Positions 29,864 to 40,640 of a DNA stretch of 64,000 nucleotides are shown piece after piece. The DNA is from Endothia cerciana (Eukaryota; Ascomycota; Sordariomycetes; Diaporthales; Cryphonectriaceae): assembly GCA_026119935.1 (NCBI GenBank), contig JALRMH010000057.1, positions 173,057-237,056 of the forward strand, read 5' to 3'. The notes beneath the pieces were generated by a model that was not told the DNA's origin, ran no database searches, and worked only from the letters and a program-made list of their open reading frames with translations. The translations under genes and the position numbers were made by a program. Numbering within the stretch: the stretch's first letter is position 1; every line of letters starts with the position of its first letter.

Positions 29864-32062
29864 ATGAATCCCCAAGAGTCTTTCGTTTGGACCACATTCC
29901 AACCCGAATCCTTTTGGGCCCGGAAACGCAATGTGGTCCTCAAGAATACGATCCCTTTCCAGCTGGATATGCTCAAGTCCACGGGGAGGTACGATGCATT
30001 TGATCTGAAGTGGCATTCTATTTACGATGATGAACCCGCTACATGGCCGGTCCCGAAGCATCTTTTCTGGGACTCGGATGTTGGCAAATGGATTGAAGGT
30101 CTTGCTTACTTCGGAGACCTCGAGAATGGCGACAACTCTCCTCTCGACCAAGCTGCCGAAGACCTCGTCCAGAAGATCATTAAGGCTCAGCAGCACGACG
30201 GCTATGTGAATATTCACTTCACCGTGGTGGCTCCCGAGGAACGCTTCTCCAATTTGAGGGATCTGCATGAACTGTATAATGCCGGCCATCTCATTGAGGG
30301 TGCCTTGGCTCACCAGCTACGTTTCAAATCGGACGAGTTCATGAAGCCAATGGAGAAGTATATCGATTTGCTGCACAAGACATTTGGACCTGACGAGAGT
30401 CAGAAACACGGTTATCCGGGTCATCCCGAAATTGAGCTGGCCCTGATACGGTTTTACAAGCGCACCGGCAACAAGAAAGCTCTCGAACTGGCTCAGTATT
30501 TCGTTGAAGAGCGAGGCAACACGGCGGGTGCCGATGGGAGGCATTACTATGACGCTGAAGCTGAAGCGCGAGGCGAGAGCATCCACACCGCGCCCTCGTA
30601 CTATCCAGCTGCTCGAAGCTACTGGTAAGTCTGCCATCACAAGATTATCTCAGAACTATAATGCCAACGAACCTGGCCCAGGTATAACCAGGCACACAAG
30701 CCAATCCTCGAACAAGAGACCATCGAAGGCCACTCGGTCAGAGCAATGTATCTTTTGACCGCCGTCGCCGACTTGGCTGTCCTAGAACCCAAGAGTTTTG
30801 GGGTAAAGTATCTACCTGCGCTCAAGAGACTATGGAGCAATATGGTCAATCAGAAGATGTACCTGACTGGTGGAATCGGAGCCATCAGCAAATGGGAGGG
30901 CTTCGGGATCGACTACTTCCTACCTCAATCTACTGATGAGGGCGGTTGTTATGCCGAGACTTGCGCGGCGATCGGCGTCATGATGCTCGCAGAAAGGATC
31001 CTCCAGGTGAGTGTTCGATGAGAGCTCCACCCCCCATGAGATATACTAACATGACCCAGATCGACCTCGACGGCCACTACGCCGACATTCTCGAACGCGC
31101 TCTCTTCAACGGCATGCTCACCGGCATGTCCGTCGATGGCAAGGCCTTCACCTACGTCAATCAGATGGCCACCTCGGAAGAGGATGCGTCCAACAAGCGT
31201 GAAGAATGGTTCGAGTGCGCGTGTTGTCCGCCGAACATTGCAAGAGTCCTCGGGCACATCGGAGGCTACTTGTGGAGTCCCAAGACCAACTCCGAAAAGT
31301 CCGCCACCGTCAACGTTCATCTATACGCTGCGGCGTTGCTGGACTACACATTAGACGGTAGTCAAAACAAATTCAAGCTGACCCAGAAGACCAATTATCC
31401 ATGGGAGGGTACTGTCGATTTCGAGTTGGAGAATCCTTCTAGAGTTGAACTGGACATCAACATTCGAGTACCGGCATGGGCAGGCGGTGCTTGGGAAGTG
31501 AGCATCGTGACCTTCCTCTGCCGCACAATTCCCTCTGGGCTAACTTCGTCAACAGATCAGCCCCCAGCCTTCCACGTCCTTGAACCAAGGCTATCTGCGC
31601 CTCGATGCCGCCTATCTAAAGTCTAACCCCCACTTCAAACTCACAATCCCACTGGTGCCCCGCCTCCTCCGTCCTCACCCCTTTACGCTCCAACGTATCG
31701 CCGTCCTCGCCTGCGGACCTCTGATCTACTGCCTTGAAGACGTCGATAACTCCTGGGTCGCGGATCACTTCAAGTCACTCGTACTAGCACCGAACATCAC
31801 GCAAGTCGATGAGCTAAGCAAACACGTTGTTGAGGGGAAGAAGATGGATTTGCCGCTGGGCGAGACCTATATCGGCATCACGCTCAAGAAGGGCGGGATC
31901 CTTATCCCGCAGGATGAATTGGCACCTACTTTGGAGGCGAAGGATCTTGGGGCGCTCGTCAATGGCAAGGAAAGGGTGGATCTTCACTTCGTGCCGTATT
32001 GGGCGAGGGCGAATAGGGGCGGGAAGCACCAGATGCGTGTCGGCATTAGAACGTTGGATTGA
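29864..32062 (+). CDS. GH127 beta-L-arabinofuranosidase-like glycoside hydrolase (DUF1680)
   Basis: Four exons: 29864-30624, 30682-31006, 31060-31497, 31556-32062; phases agree and give 676 residues, normal for the family. An (alpha/alpha)6 barrel is expected for residues 1-500, then beta domains. Catalytic and zinc residues of the Bifidobacterium HypBA1 type are conserved: E326 (WEGFG), E346 and C348 in YAETCA, and C417-C418 in CACCPPN; the nucleophile is a zinc-bound cysteine. These enzymes release L-arabinose from beta-linked arabino-oligosaccharides or glycoproteins. No signal peptide is seen, so action in the cytosol on imported oligosaccharides is likely, fitting the transporter next door. 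The ATG at 29864 is preferred because the 20 upstream codons are unlike the family. Confidence 0.9.
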
Positions 32063-32996
32063 TTGACATGAGGTTTACACGTGGGAATCGAGTGACAAGA
32101 TGCCTCATGGCGAACATTAGATAATGTCTCTTTCAAACTTCGAGTGGAAGAGAGAGCCTTCTGGTTTTCGGGGGGGGGAGGGTTCCTTTTGTTTGCATTA
32201 GATAAGGGAACAACGAGGGCCTCGTCATAAGATTGATGCCTTTCGGCCATTTTCGGCCATCACGCTTCGCTCTAGATAGTATATACTCGTGGATAAATGT
32301 TCCTTCCCCTCCGAAGGAAATACGGCAGAAAATTCACCTAGCAAAAGCTCTCACACTTCCCTCGGGGCGAGTTGCCCATACTTATTCCCTTCGTTACTTC
32401 ATCAGTTTGGTCCTGGCCTTGTTTTGAGAGCTCCTGGGCTCCGAGGATGTGGCCGACTTTGGTTTGGGGGGAGGGGGGGGTGGAATCAAGTCTGTAGTCA
32501 GTTACGTGATTGGCCGATTTTGAAGATGCTAATCAGTAAACAATATTATTCATCTTGAATAATGCGCCTATCAAACATTCTCAGTTTCTTGTTCCCCGGT
32601 TGGGACCTGCATCGACGCCCAATTTCTTCACATTTCAGACGTGTCACAGTTGCGAATAAGCGATTCCTGCCGGTGTCCAGGAATTCGAACTGAAATCGGT
32701 CCTTTTGAGACCTTACCACATGTCGTAGAACAGATGGGTAGCAACTTTCGCTTTGGCCTTCACACTGGGACACATTTAGGTCTGCGTCCTCACTGGACGA
32801 GTGCATCGGTCAAACTTGATGAACATATTGCAGGTTATGTAATAGGCCATACACAAGCACTAGATATCCTCAAATATCTCCTACACACTCATATTATGAG
32901 ACAGAAATGCCTCAACATCTCTCCTTTCCAACGAAGATGTTTGGGAAGATCACACGTAAAAGTTCATATCATTCACGTCATCTCTGACGACTCGTT
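32063..32996. other. Convergent intergenic region
   Basis: Between the stops of GH127 (+) and the sugar transporter (-). It contains two G-runs (32170-32178 and 32466-32481) and AT-rich patches. Short frames on both strands have no features. It probably holds the two 3' UTRs. Confidence 0.5.
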
Positions 32997-34789
32997 TCAG
33001 TTGGCCTCATCAACATGCGCATGGCTATGCTTCTCCGAGATGGAGCCCTCCCGGAACTTTGCGGCTCCGTCGACAGCAAACTGATCGATAGTGGTGTACT
33101 TGAATTTACGGGCGGGGACGTGGTTGTCGAACATGAGGTCAATCTCGCCGAAGGTGCGTCCCTTGGTTTCGGGTAGGCGGAACCAACACCAGATGTTGCA
33201 GAGGAGGTTGGTGCCGGCGTAAAAAAGACCGGCTTTGGCGCCCCAGTTCCAGGCTAGAGTATACTTGCCAGTCAAAAGCTCGTTGATTTCTAAAGAAGTA
33301 GACAAAGAGACTTACAGGTGGCAGAAAGCATGCGAGGAGTGACCGAGTTGTTGAATATACCGGTTAAGTTGTAGACAAAACGGCCGATAGTGATGGTCTT
33401 GTACCTCAGTCTGCCTGAAGGCGTTTCAGCGACGATAGGGTAGCAAACAGGGCCGATGGTGGTCATGTTGGCCAAGGTGGAGATGACGAGCAGGATACCG
33501 ACGGTCAGCTCGGCCTTTTGGCTGTTATCGAAGCCTAGGCCACCGATGGCGACAAGACAGAAGAACATGAAGATCATGCCACCCATGTACAACGTGGCGC
33601 GTCCCAAGCGAGGCATGAGCAGCCAGCAAATCAGACCACCGATGATGTAGCATGCTGATAGAGAGATATTGAGATCGAAAGCCTGTACTTCGGTGAAACC
33701 GGCGGCTTCGAGAAATACAACCGAGTATCCGAGGATGGCATTACCGCAAAGAATCTGCGCAGCCCAGACGACGCAATTAATCTCCGTACGGCGCAGGTTG
33801 GTCCCCTTGAAGCAGTCGGCGAAGCTAGCGTTCTCGGTTTCGCTCTTCTCCAACTCGGTGGTGTACTCGATGTAAGCCAAGGTAGACTCGACCTGCTGTT
33901 TACGCTCCGGAGTGTCCTGACGCAGCCTGATAAGTGCCTTGCGGGCTTCCTCGGTCTTGCCGCGACGAACACAGTTCCAGGGTGATTCGGGAGCGAAATA
34001 AGCGGCGAGGAACAAGGGAACAGGCCAGACCCACTGGATGGCGAAGGGGAGCTTCCATCCGAGGTCACCGGAGACGTTGACGACGGCGCGGACGACACCG
34101 GAGGAGAGCAGTATGCCGCCCCCCCAACACATGCAGACGTAAGCTGTTACATAAGGACGGAGGACGGTGGGGACGACCTCGGACGCATAAGAGGTCGAGA
34201 GAGTCTGGAAGACACCCCATGGGATACCACACATAAATTCTCCGAAAGCGAGAACGGAGAGCGATGGCGCAAAGAAGGGGATGAAAATAGTGATCATCAT
34301 CCAAACCATGAAAGTCATCATGGTGCGTCGACATCCAAACTTGTCCTGAGCGTACGTGTTGATCACCAGACCGAGCAGTTGTCCAACCAGGGCCGAATTG
34401 GAGAGACCGGATTGCCACTCTGCTGAGATGAGCTTCTTATTGGTGACGGGGTCGAGGGTACCGAACCGATCTTGGAACTGGGTTTGTCCGTAGAAGGAGG
34501 TGATCTGAAAAGAGGGCTCAGTCGTCTCATCTCGCCTCACCCGGCTGGCTGTCTACTCTGTTCCACTTACAATGACCAGGTCATATCCTTCCATGATCAA
34601 ACTGGTCGACAGGATCATAGCCCAGAAACAAGCCTTCTTGTACTTCTTCACAGCCTCCTTGATAGTGAGCTGTTTGTCGGCAGCATCGGACTCCTGAGCC
34701 TGACGGATCAGGTTGTGAGTATGTTCCGAGTCAAAGTCCAGGACTTTGATCTCGTTCCATGTTGGCACGATGACCTTTTCTTCCGCCAT
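32997..34789 (-). CDS. MFS sugar:H+ symporter, maltose/alpha-glucoside permease type
   Basis: Three exons on the minus strand: 34789-34571, 34504-33316, 33253-32997; phases match and give 554 residues with about 12 hydrophobic segments. Sugar-porter signatures are present: the cytoplasmic loop DKFGCRRTM after TM2, the PESPWNCVRRGK motif ending the first half, and PETKGRTFGEID at the C-terminus. Intron 2 joins the loop LSATSWNWGAKAG, which is highly conserved in fungal maltose/alpha-glucoside permeases. The hydrophilic N-terminus of about 50 residues is cytosolic. It would import di- or oligosaccharides with protons at the plasma membrane; the exact sugar is not predictable. It shares a divergent promoter with the GH at 35707 and converges on the GH127 gene. 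Confidence 0.9.
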
Positions 34790-35706
34790 GATGAACAGTA
34801 TGGGCGTTGTGTGACTAAGGATGTGGAGTGGACAACAAGAAGCAAGTGGATTGATACAAGTAATGTCACCCTCAAAGAGAGCCCGGAAGGAACATGCCGT
34901 CGGCCAGGATATAATATAGGGTCATTGTCCTATAAACGTGAGATATTCCTCGCCCCGTCTCGGCGTCTTCGCATGGTGAACCAACTGAAGTCAGCCCACA
35001 AGCGCCCCCGAAAGATGGACTCTTGATAGGCAAGCCTACAAAGTGATAGGAAAGGGATTTAGCGGCATCACATGGCAGGGACAAGCGGCGGGCTCGGGTG
35101 TGGGGGTGGGTACGTATCGGCTGAGGAGGTGGTGCAAGCCTAAGCGGGCCTATGAGAGCACTTTAGTAGCTGGCTTGAGCACTCTTAGAACGAAATCGCC
35201 GGATTGATAAACCGTCCCAGTGGAACTTATTTCATCGGGAGAGGAGGTGGCGGGGTCCATCATGTCGGAGATGGAGGTGGGTGAGACGCTACAGTAACTG
35301 TTTTTGGTTTTCTACCGACACCGATCCAAAGTCTGATGCGAACCAGCCTCTTCTGGGACTATCGGCACTGGAGTCGATGCGTCTCCCGCTTGAGACCTAG
35401 GCATCCATCCGGAGAGAAAGTGAAGGAGGTTGCATGACAACTACACATCCATCACTATAGCACATGATATACGAGGGACGTCGAATTCAGTCTAGTGGAC
35501 TATGGATCGTGAGCTGCTCCCTCCTTCGTGGAATATTTTCATCGGTACCTGGAAGTAAGCTTGGCGGGCGATGTGTGATGTTACATCAAAAAAAAGTCAT
35601 GCTCCCAGGACCATTGGGATTATAAAGACAGTGCATCTCCCGGAAATGGAAAGCCCTGTCTTGTAAGTCAACTGTGCTCCTTGACACAAGTAATCTCCCG
35701 TCGACC
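34790..35706. promoter_or_regulatory. Shared divergent promoter of sugar transporter and glycosidase
   Basis: This 917-bp region separates the ATGs of the transporter (-) and the secreted glycosidase (+). On the glycosidase side a TATAAAG box lies at 35621-35627, 80 bp before its ATG, with an inverted CCAAT (ATTGG, 35613-35617) just upstream. Two matches to the CreA carbon-repressor consensus SYGGRG are seen: GTGGGG at 35101-35106 and GCGGGG at 35250-35255. Such short motifs occur by chance, so repression by glucose is a suggestion only. Confidence 0.45.
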
Positions 35707-37243
35707 ATGACTATTGTTCTCGGAATATGCCTTGGCCTGCTGGCCACCACGGCCATGGCAAACCCGCTCGAGCGCCGGCAGTCAACAACAACGGCTGTCG
35801 TGAACTTTGGTAACAACACCGGGGCTCCTCAGCACCTAGCGGCCGGCACCCTCTACGGCCTGCCCGACGACACGACGCAGATTCCCACCGAAATCTTTAC
35901 TGACATGGGTTGGAACTACGAGCGAGCTGGTGGTGCTCAGACCCCAGGAAAGGGTTGGATCTGGGGACTCTCCGCATACGAGTGAGTCACACGCGTCTGG
36001 TTGCCTGTCTGATATTCCGACCACTAAGATCTTTTCCAGGGAGCGTTTCGCCACCGTCCTCGACAATTACCAGATCACAATGGCCCACGGCGGTACCTTC
36101 ATCCTGCTGATTCACGATCTGTGGGGTGCGGATGGCACGCAGAACTCTTCTGCTCCATATCCGGGTGACGACGGGGACTGGACTAGCTGGGATGACTACC
36201 TCACCCAGCTTTTCTCGGACTTGAATGCCAACAGCATGACCACCAAGCTGGTTGTCGACATCTGGAATGAGCCCGACCTCACCGCCTTCTGGGATCGTAC
36301 CCAAGATCAGTACTTGGAGATGTGGGGTCGCACCTACTACAGGTGGCGGTAAGTTGCGAGTACAGGAGATCCCTTTTTGATTTGGACGAAGGCTTGCAGT
36401 TACTGAATTGACAACCTGGTGGGTACGTGAAGTGAAGAATATGGAACCGCGGTCCTGCTCTCCGGCCCGGCCAGCGCCGGTGAGCCCTTGACTTCCAACA
36501 CCTGGTGGCAAGCCTGGGCCTCCTTCGTTGCCTCCAACGACAGTGTTCCTGATCAATACGCATGGCACATGGAGGGTGGTGGCGGAGACATGTTGTCTGC
36601 CTACGGTGGCTTGGTCGCCACCCAGAAGCAGTACGGCCTCACCGCCAAGCCTGTGAACATCAACGAGTATGCCGTCTACGACGAGCAAGTTCCCGCCGGG
36701 TCCGCGTGGTGGATCTCCCAGCTCGAGCGCATCAACGCTCACGGTCTTCGGGGGAATTGGCTCAGCAGTGACGAGCTACACGACTTCCTAGCTTCCCTCC
36801 TGAGCAAGCCTGATAACCCTGACAACGGCGACTATTCCGCGACCGCAACTGGGTATTACCCCAACGGAGACTACCAGGTCTATAAGTACTACAACCAGAA
36901 TATGACGGGCTACCGCGTCGGCACCAGCCCTTCGTCGGACTTGAAGCTCGACGCCTACGCCACTGTCGGAACCAGTTCGGTGATCGTTCTAGTCGGAGTA
37001 CGCATCACCACCGGCACCTGGACCCTGGAACTGAACGACCTGTCCGCCGTCGGTCTCCCCACCTCGGGAACACTCGATGTCCAGACCTGGGGGTTCCCCG
37101 TCGCTTCCGATGTCCACTATGGTGAGGTTGAGGGTCCGACGAACCTCGGCATTGTCGGTCACACTTACAGCGGTAATACTGTGAGCTTCCCCGTCTACCA
37201 GACCGACGAGACGACCGCCTATGCTTTTGAGTTCTCCATCTAA
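35707..37243 (+). CDS. Secreted clan GH-A glycoside hydrolase (GH39-like)
   Basis: Three exons: 35707-35981, 36040-36348, 36433-37243; phases agree and give 464 residues. Residues 1-19 form a signal peptide (hydrophobic core, then AMANP) followed by a dibasic RR site typical of Kex2 processing. The TIM barrel shows the acid/base Glu in DIWNEPD (E169) and a nucleophile candidate in NINEY (E273), 104 residues apart, as in clan GH-A retaining enzymes. The last 130 residues are a beta-rich domain. The sequence pattern resembles fungal proteins annotated as GH39-like (beta-xylosidase related), but the exact family and substrate are not certain. Several NxS/T sites suggest glycosylation. It shares a promoter with the transporter, implying common control. 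Confidence 0.8.
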
Positions 37244-37548
37244 GCGAGAGAGCGCCGGCCATCCGAGAATGAGAGCTATCGGATGGAAAATGGTGAAGAC
37301 ACGAATTGGCCGTGGCATCCTCGTACAGGTACTGCATGTTATGAGCAGTTAACACCTCAAGTCAAGTGACTTACTTCTCGTTGTATATAGTTCAAAGCGA
37401 TTGAATTGTAAATAAGATAAGAGTGATCCTTAGACCAGTCAACGCAGAATTGGCCTATAATTCCATTAATTCGATTTGCCTTATTTGCTAATCATATGTC
37501 CATCTTTCATATGTCGGTGCGTGTGTACAATCGTATATGGATGACAGA
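37244..37548. other. Short convergent intergenic region
   Basis: The 305 bp separate the glycosidase stop (+) from the regulator stop (-). The sequence becomes AT-rich after 37380, consistent with 3' UTRs. No gene is seen. Confidence 0.5.
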
Positions 37549-40298
37549 TCATCGAGACGACGTTGGCTGACGTATCTGCCGTGCATTCGATACCGTTTGT
37601 AGCCACTGTTCCCCTTGGCCGCAAACATCGATGAGCCGTGTGAGGACATGCAGATATTGATACCGAATGGGCCATTTATCCAGTGTATTCAGCAGTTTAC
37701 ACCCCTCGCGCAACATCCGAAGCGGACCGTTGGGGGCGGTGATTTTACCGACCCCCATAATGGTCGCGGTCATGAATCTCCCTCGCTTGATGAATATCTG
37801 GACCAATTCGTCATCCGTAGGTCGGTCGAGGCGGATGGATGATATATCTTCAACATCGGATGACCATTCTCCGTCATCGCGCGAATGGTTATTGATGGAT
37901 GCTCGCGATGAGGCGCTCAGCTGCTGCGGCGGGCAAAGACTGCCATATGCCCAGACCACCAAGGTCGCCAGAAACACCTTGATGGGTTCGTAGAAGGCGT
38001 CCGTGGAATAGCGTCTGACATGCCAGAACAAGACGCCACAATGCACCAACGCAAGGCGGGCTTTGAATTGGTCGTCCATGATCCACTTTAGTACCTGCTG
38101 GCATTGCTCGTGGAACTTCTCCGCTGCGCGCCCGCGTCTGACATCTTCCGACACCAGCAGCTCGGCCATGCCCCGTATCGTCTCATATGGTGCAAGCAGA
38201 ACTATCCGAGCGAAATGAAGGTGTAAGACGGTCGAGTTTTCGGTTCCGGCTTTGGCGATGTCGCTGTTTGCGATCCAATGAAGTACATCCAAACAATCGC
38301 ATGCTGCATTTCTCCAATGGTTGTAGAGAGGAATCTGGGGCAACCAGGGCGGGCCGATGAGCTCGTGTGATTCAGCATTTCCCTTCTTTGCTGAGGGCGT
38401 CCAGCGAAGTAGAGGTCGGTTCAGCGATCTGGCAACGTCCCATGTCTGACAGTACAATCCGTGGATCATTAGAACTCGGGCAAAGTCTCCTATATCTTTA
38501 AGGAGACGCTTCTCCACGTATAGTACCCTCAACCCTTTCTCCAGAGTGGGTTGTTTGGTGGGAGCTTGCATTTGGTCCGTGCCGGCCTGCCAGGCGTCTT
38601 CTTTGCAGGGCAATACAATGTTAGCAAAGTCCAGCAGCAATCTTGACTGCGTGTTGGAATGATATCTAGACATGGTCTCGATCAACCAGATTGCGTGGCA
38701 AAGGCGTCGGGCGCTCTGTACGAGAATCCAGTGCCGTCGGTCTTGAAAGATGATCTCGTCCTGCAGAATCGCGGGTTGAGTTCTGTACAATGACATGTAC
38801 TCGCCAACAAGATCTTCAAGTGCCGACGTCTTGTGTCTCTCTAGCCGTCTCCAGCCGCAATACGCTATGCCGATGTAGTTGAGGACTTTCGACTGGACCA
38901 AGCCAAGCGATTCAATTGTCATGATTTCGGTCGAAAACACGGCTCCTCGTTGTCGCAAGACCCTCCAGAGAAATTCGTGAAGGGCGGCTGCCAACTCCAT
39001 GTTTCCCGTCTCTAGATACTGACTTCCAATTGCTGACATGGCTAGTTTGACGACCCAGGAGGAAGTCTTCTCACTTGCCAGCTCGGGGTGGATCATGGGC
39101 AGTACTTTGGGGTCGAAACGCTTTCTGTAAAGTGCCATTAGGGTCGTAAAGGCGGGCATGGACGGAAGATTAGTGGAGAAGAATATTCCATCGTGGACGG
39201 CGCCGTTGGGCGTCAGACAGCAATCTTGAAAAGCTTGACACATTGTACGATACTGGTCAATGGTGAATGGTTGGACTTGAGTGTCTGAAACTTCCTGCAC
39301 GAGGAAGTCCGGTAAAGGTGGCAGCATAAGACTGAAGCCGTCTGGCTCTGGGGTCATCACCGGGAGCTCTGGACAACTGTGAGGGGATTCACTGGGTACT
39401 GCTCCGCCAAATATCCGATTGGCATACCGTCCGTTCCGAGGCTGCCTGGCACCTTTGTCATCTACATAGGCTTTTCCAGGCATGTCGGCGTCATCTGAAT
39501 CTCGGAAAGTCCCGGGAGTTGAGTACGATTGATCGTTGATTGGCCTGGTCATTTGTGCTGCTGAAGGAGGCTGCTCAGACAGGCCGTTCACGTCGATGGG
39601 TGGGCCCCAGTACTGCTCGCTTGAAGCCATTGGGTTGTAGTCGAACTCGGTCAGGTCAAAGTCCATGGTCGGTGAAATCCAGTTCAGTGTGGAGATCATG
39701 TGAGTGTTCGTCTCATGTGACACCAGGTCAACGGGGTGGATGGGCTGAACGGGTTGCTGCATGAAAACATACGCTTCTGACCGGCTCTCTTGTGAAGGGA
39801 CCACTTGATGATGCAGCTGCTGCTGCTGATGCTCGGCGATCATGAGCGGTTGCATTTCATCACGTGGCGGGTTCATGTGCTTAATATCTTCATGGGGTAC
39901 ATCTGCCACTGTCGAGGCGTCGTTATGCTCGCTGCCCTCGGGAAATGTGCAGGCCAGCGACTTCTTCTTGCATCGTGTGCACGGTAGAGCACCGCTACAT
40001 TTGACTCGGGAGGCGGCGCATTTCGTGCAGGCCCGGAACCTTCGTAATGACGCACGGGGCCGATGGACGTTTTGGTGGCGATCGAGAGCGTCTCTGTACT
40101 AATGTGATTAGTTCCGGAGCTCTCATGAGTTAGTCAACATTATGGCTGGGCATCAAACTTTCGACTAAATTCCCTGCCGCAGACACGGCAAACACGGTTC
40201 CTCTCCTTGGTATGAGTCGCCAGATGTCGTTTCAGGTGCTCCGCCCGGTCGAAGTTTCGCTGGCATGTCGGGCAGGCCTGTTGAGAGTGGTTTTCCAT
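37549..40298 (-). CDS. Transcription factor with two C2H2 fingers plus a Zn2Cys6 cluster and fungal-specific domain
   Basis: Two exons: 40298-40159 and 40093-37549, joined through a 65-nt intron with a CTAAC branch point; 894 residues. Finger 1 uses C9, C12, H25, H29; finger 2 uses C37, C40, H53, H57 and is completed only across the intron (SRK|DALDRHQ), which supports the splice. A Zn2Cys6 cluster follows with C69, C72, C79, C85, C88, C95. Gln/His-rich and acidic sequence comes next (to about residue 270), then a largely helical region of about 550 residues like the fungal-specific transcription-factor domain. It is a nuclear DNA-binding regulator; as the last gene beside the carbohydrate genes it may control them, which is inferred. 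The second exon alone would lack every DNA-binding domain, so the first exon matters. Confidence 0.9.
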
Positions 40299-40640
40299 CC
40301 AGGAGGGAGGTGTATGAACCCAAAGCTATTGCACAATGATGGATGAGCGGTATTGTAGCTCATTTGGCTTTCCAACTTGGCCAGGCTGCGCTCCCGAGAG
40401 AGATTGGCAAGAGCTGGTAAGTTGTACGAGTGGTTGTGTACAGTTCCCTAAGCTTTATTGATTTGACGTTGAACTTGAGGGGTACGGACTTAGCTCTTCC
40501 GCCTCCCATGCCAAGCATTCCGGAGCGTCTTCTTTCCGGGTACAGTGCTGCACTCACCTTCGGAACGACCCTCCCTTCGGAATAGCAAATAGCGGATATA
40601 CTATATAAACTCAACATTATCACCACCTATAATAAGATAA
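40299..40640. promoter_or_regulatory. Promoter of the regulator and edge of the AT-rich block
   Basis: Upstream of the regulator start the sequence keeps normal GC to about 40600, then turns sharply AT-rich. A TATA-like ACTATATAAAC lies at 40599-40609. The border between gene-like sequence and RIP-mutated repeat is thus only about 300 bp from the regulator's ATG. Confidence 0.4.

Noticed and set aside
32160..32490. G-runs at 32170-32178 and 32466-32481 as G-quadruplex regulators
   Set aside because: Only isolated runs in a convergent 3' region; not enough spaced G-tracts to support a defined structure.
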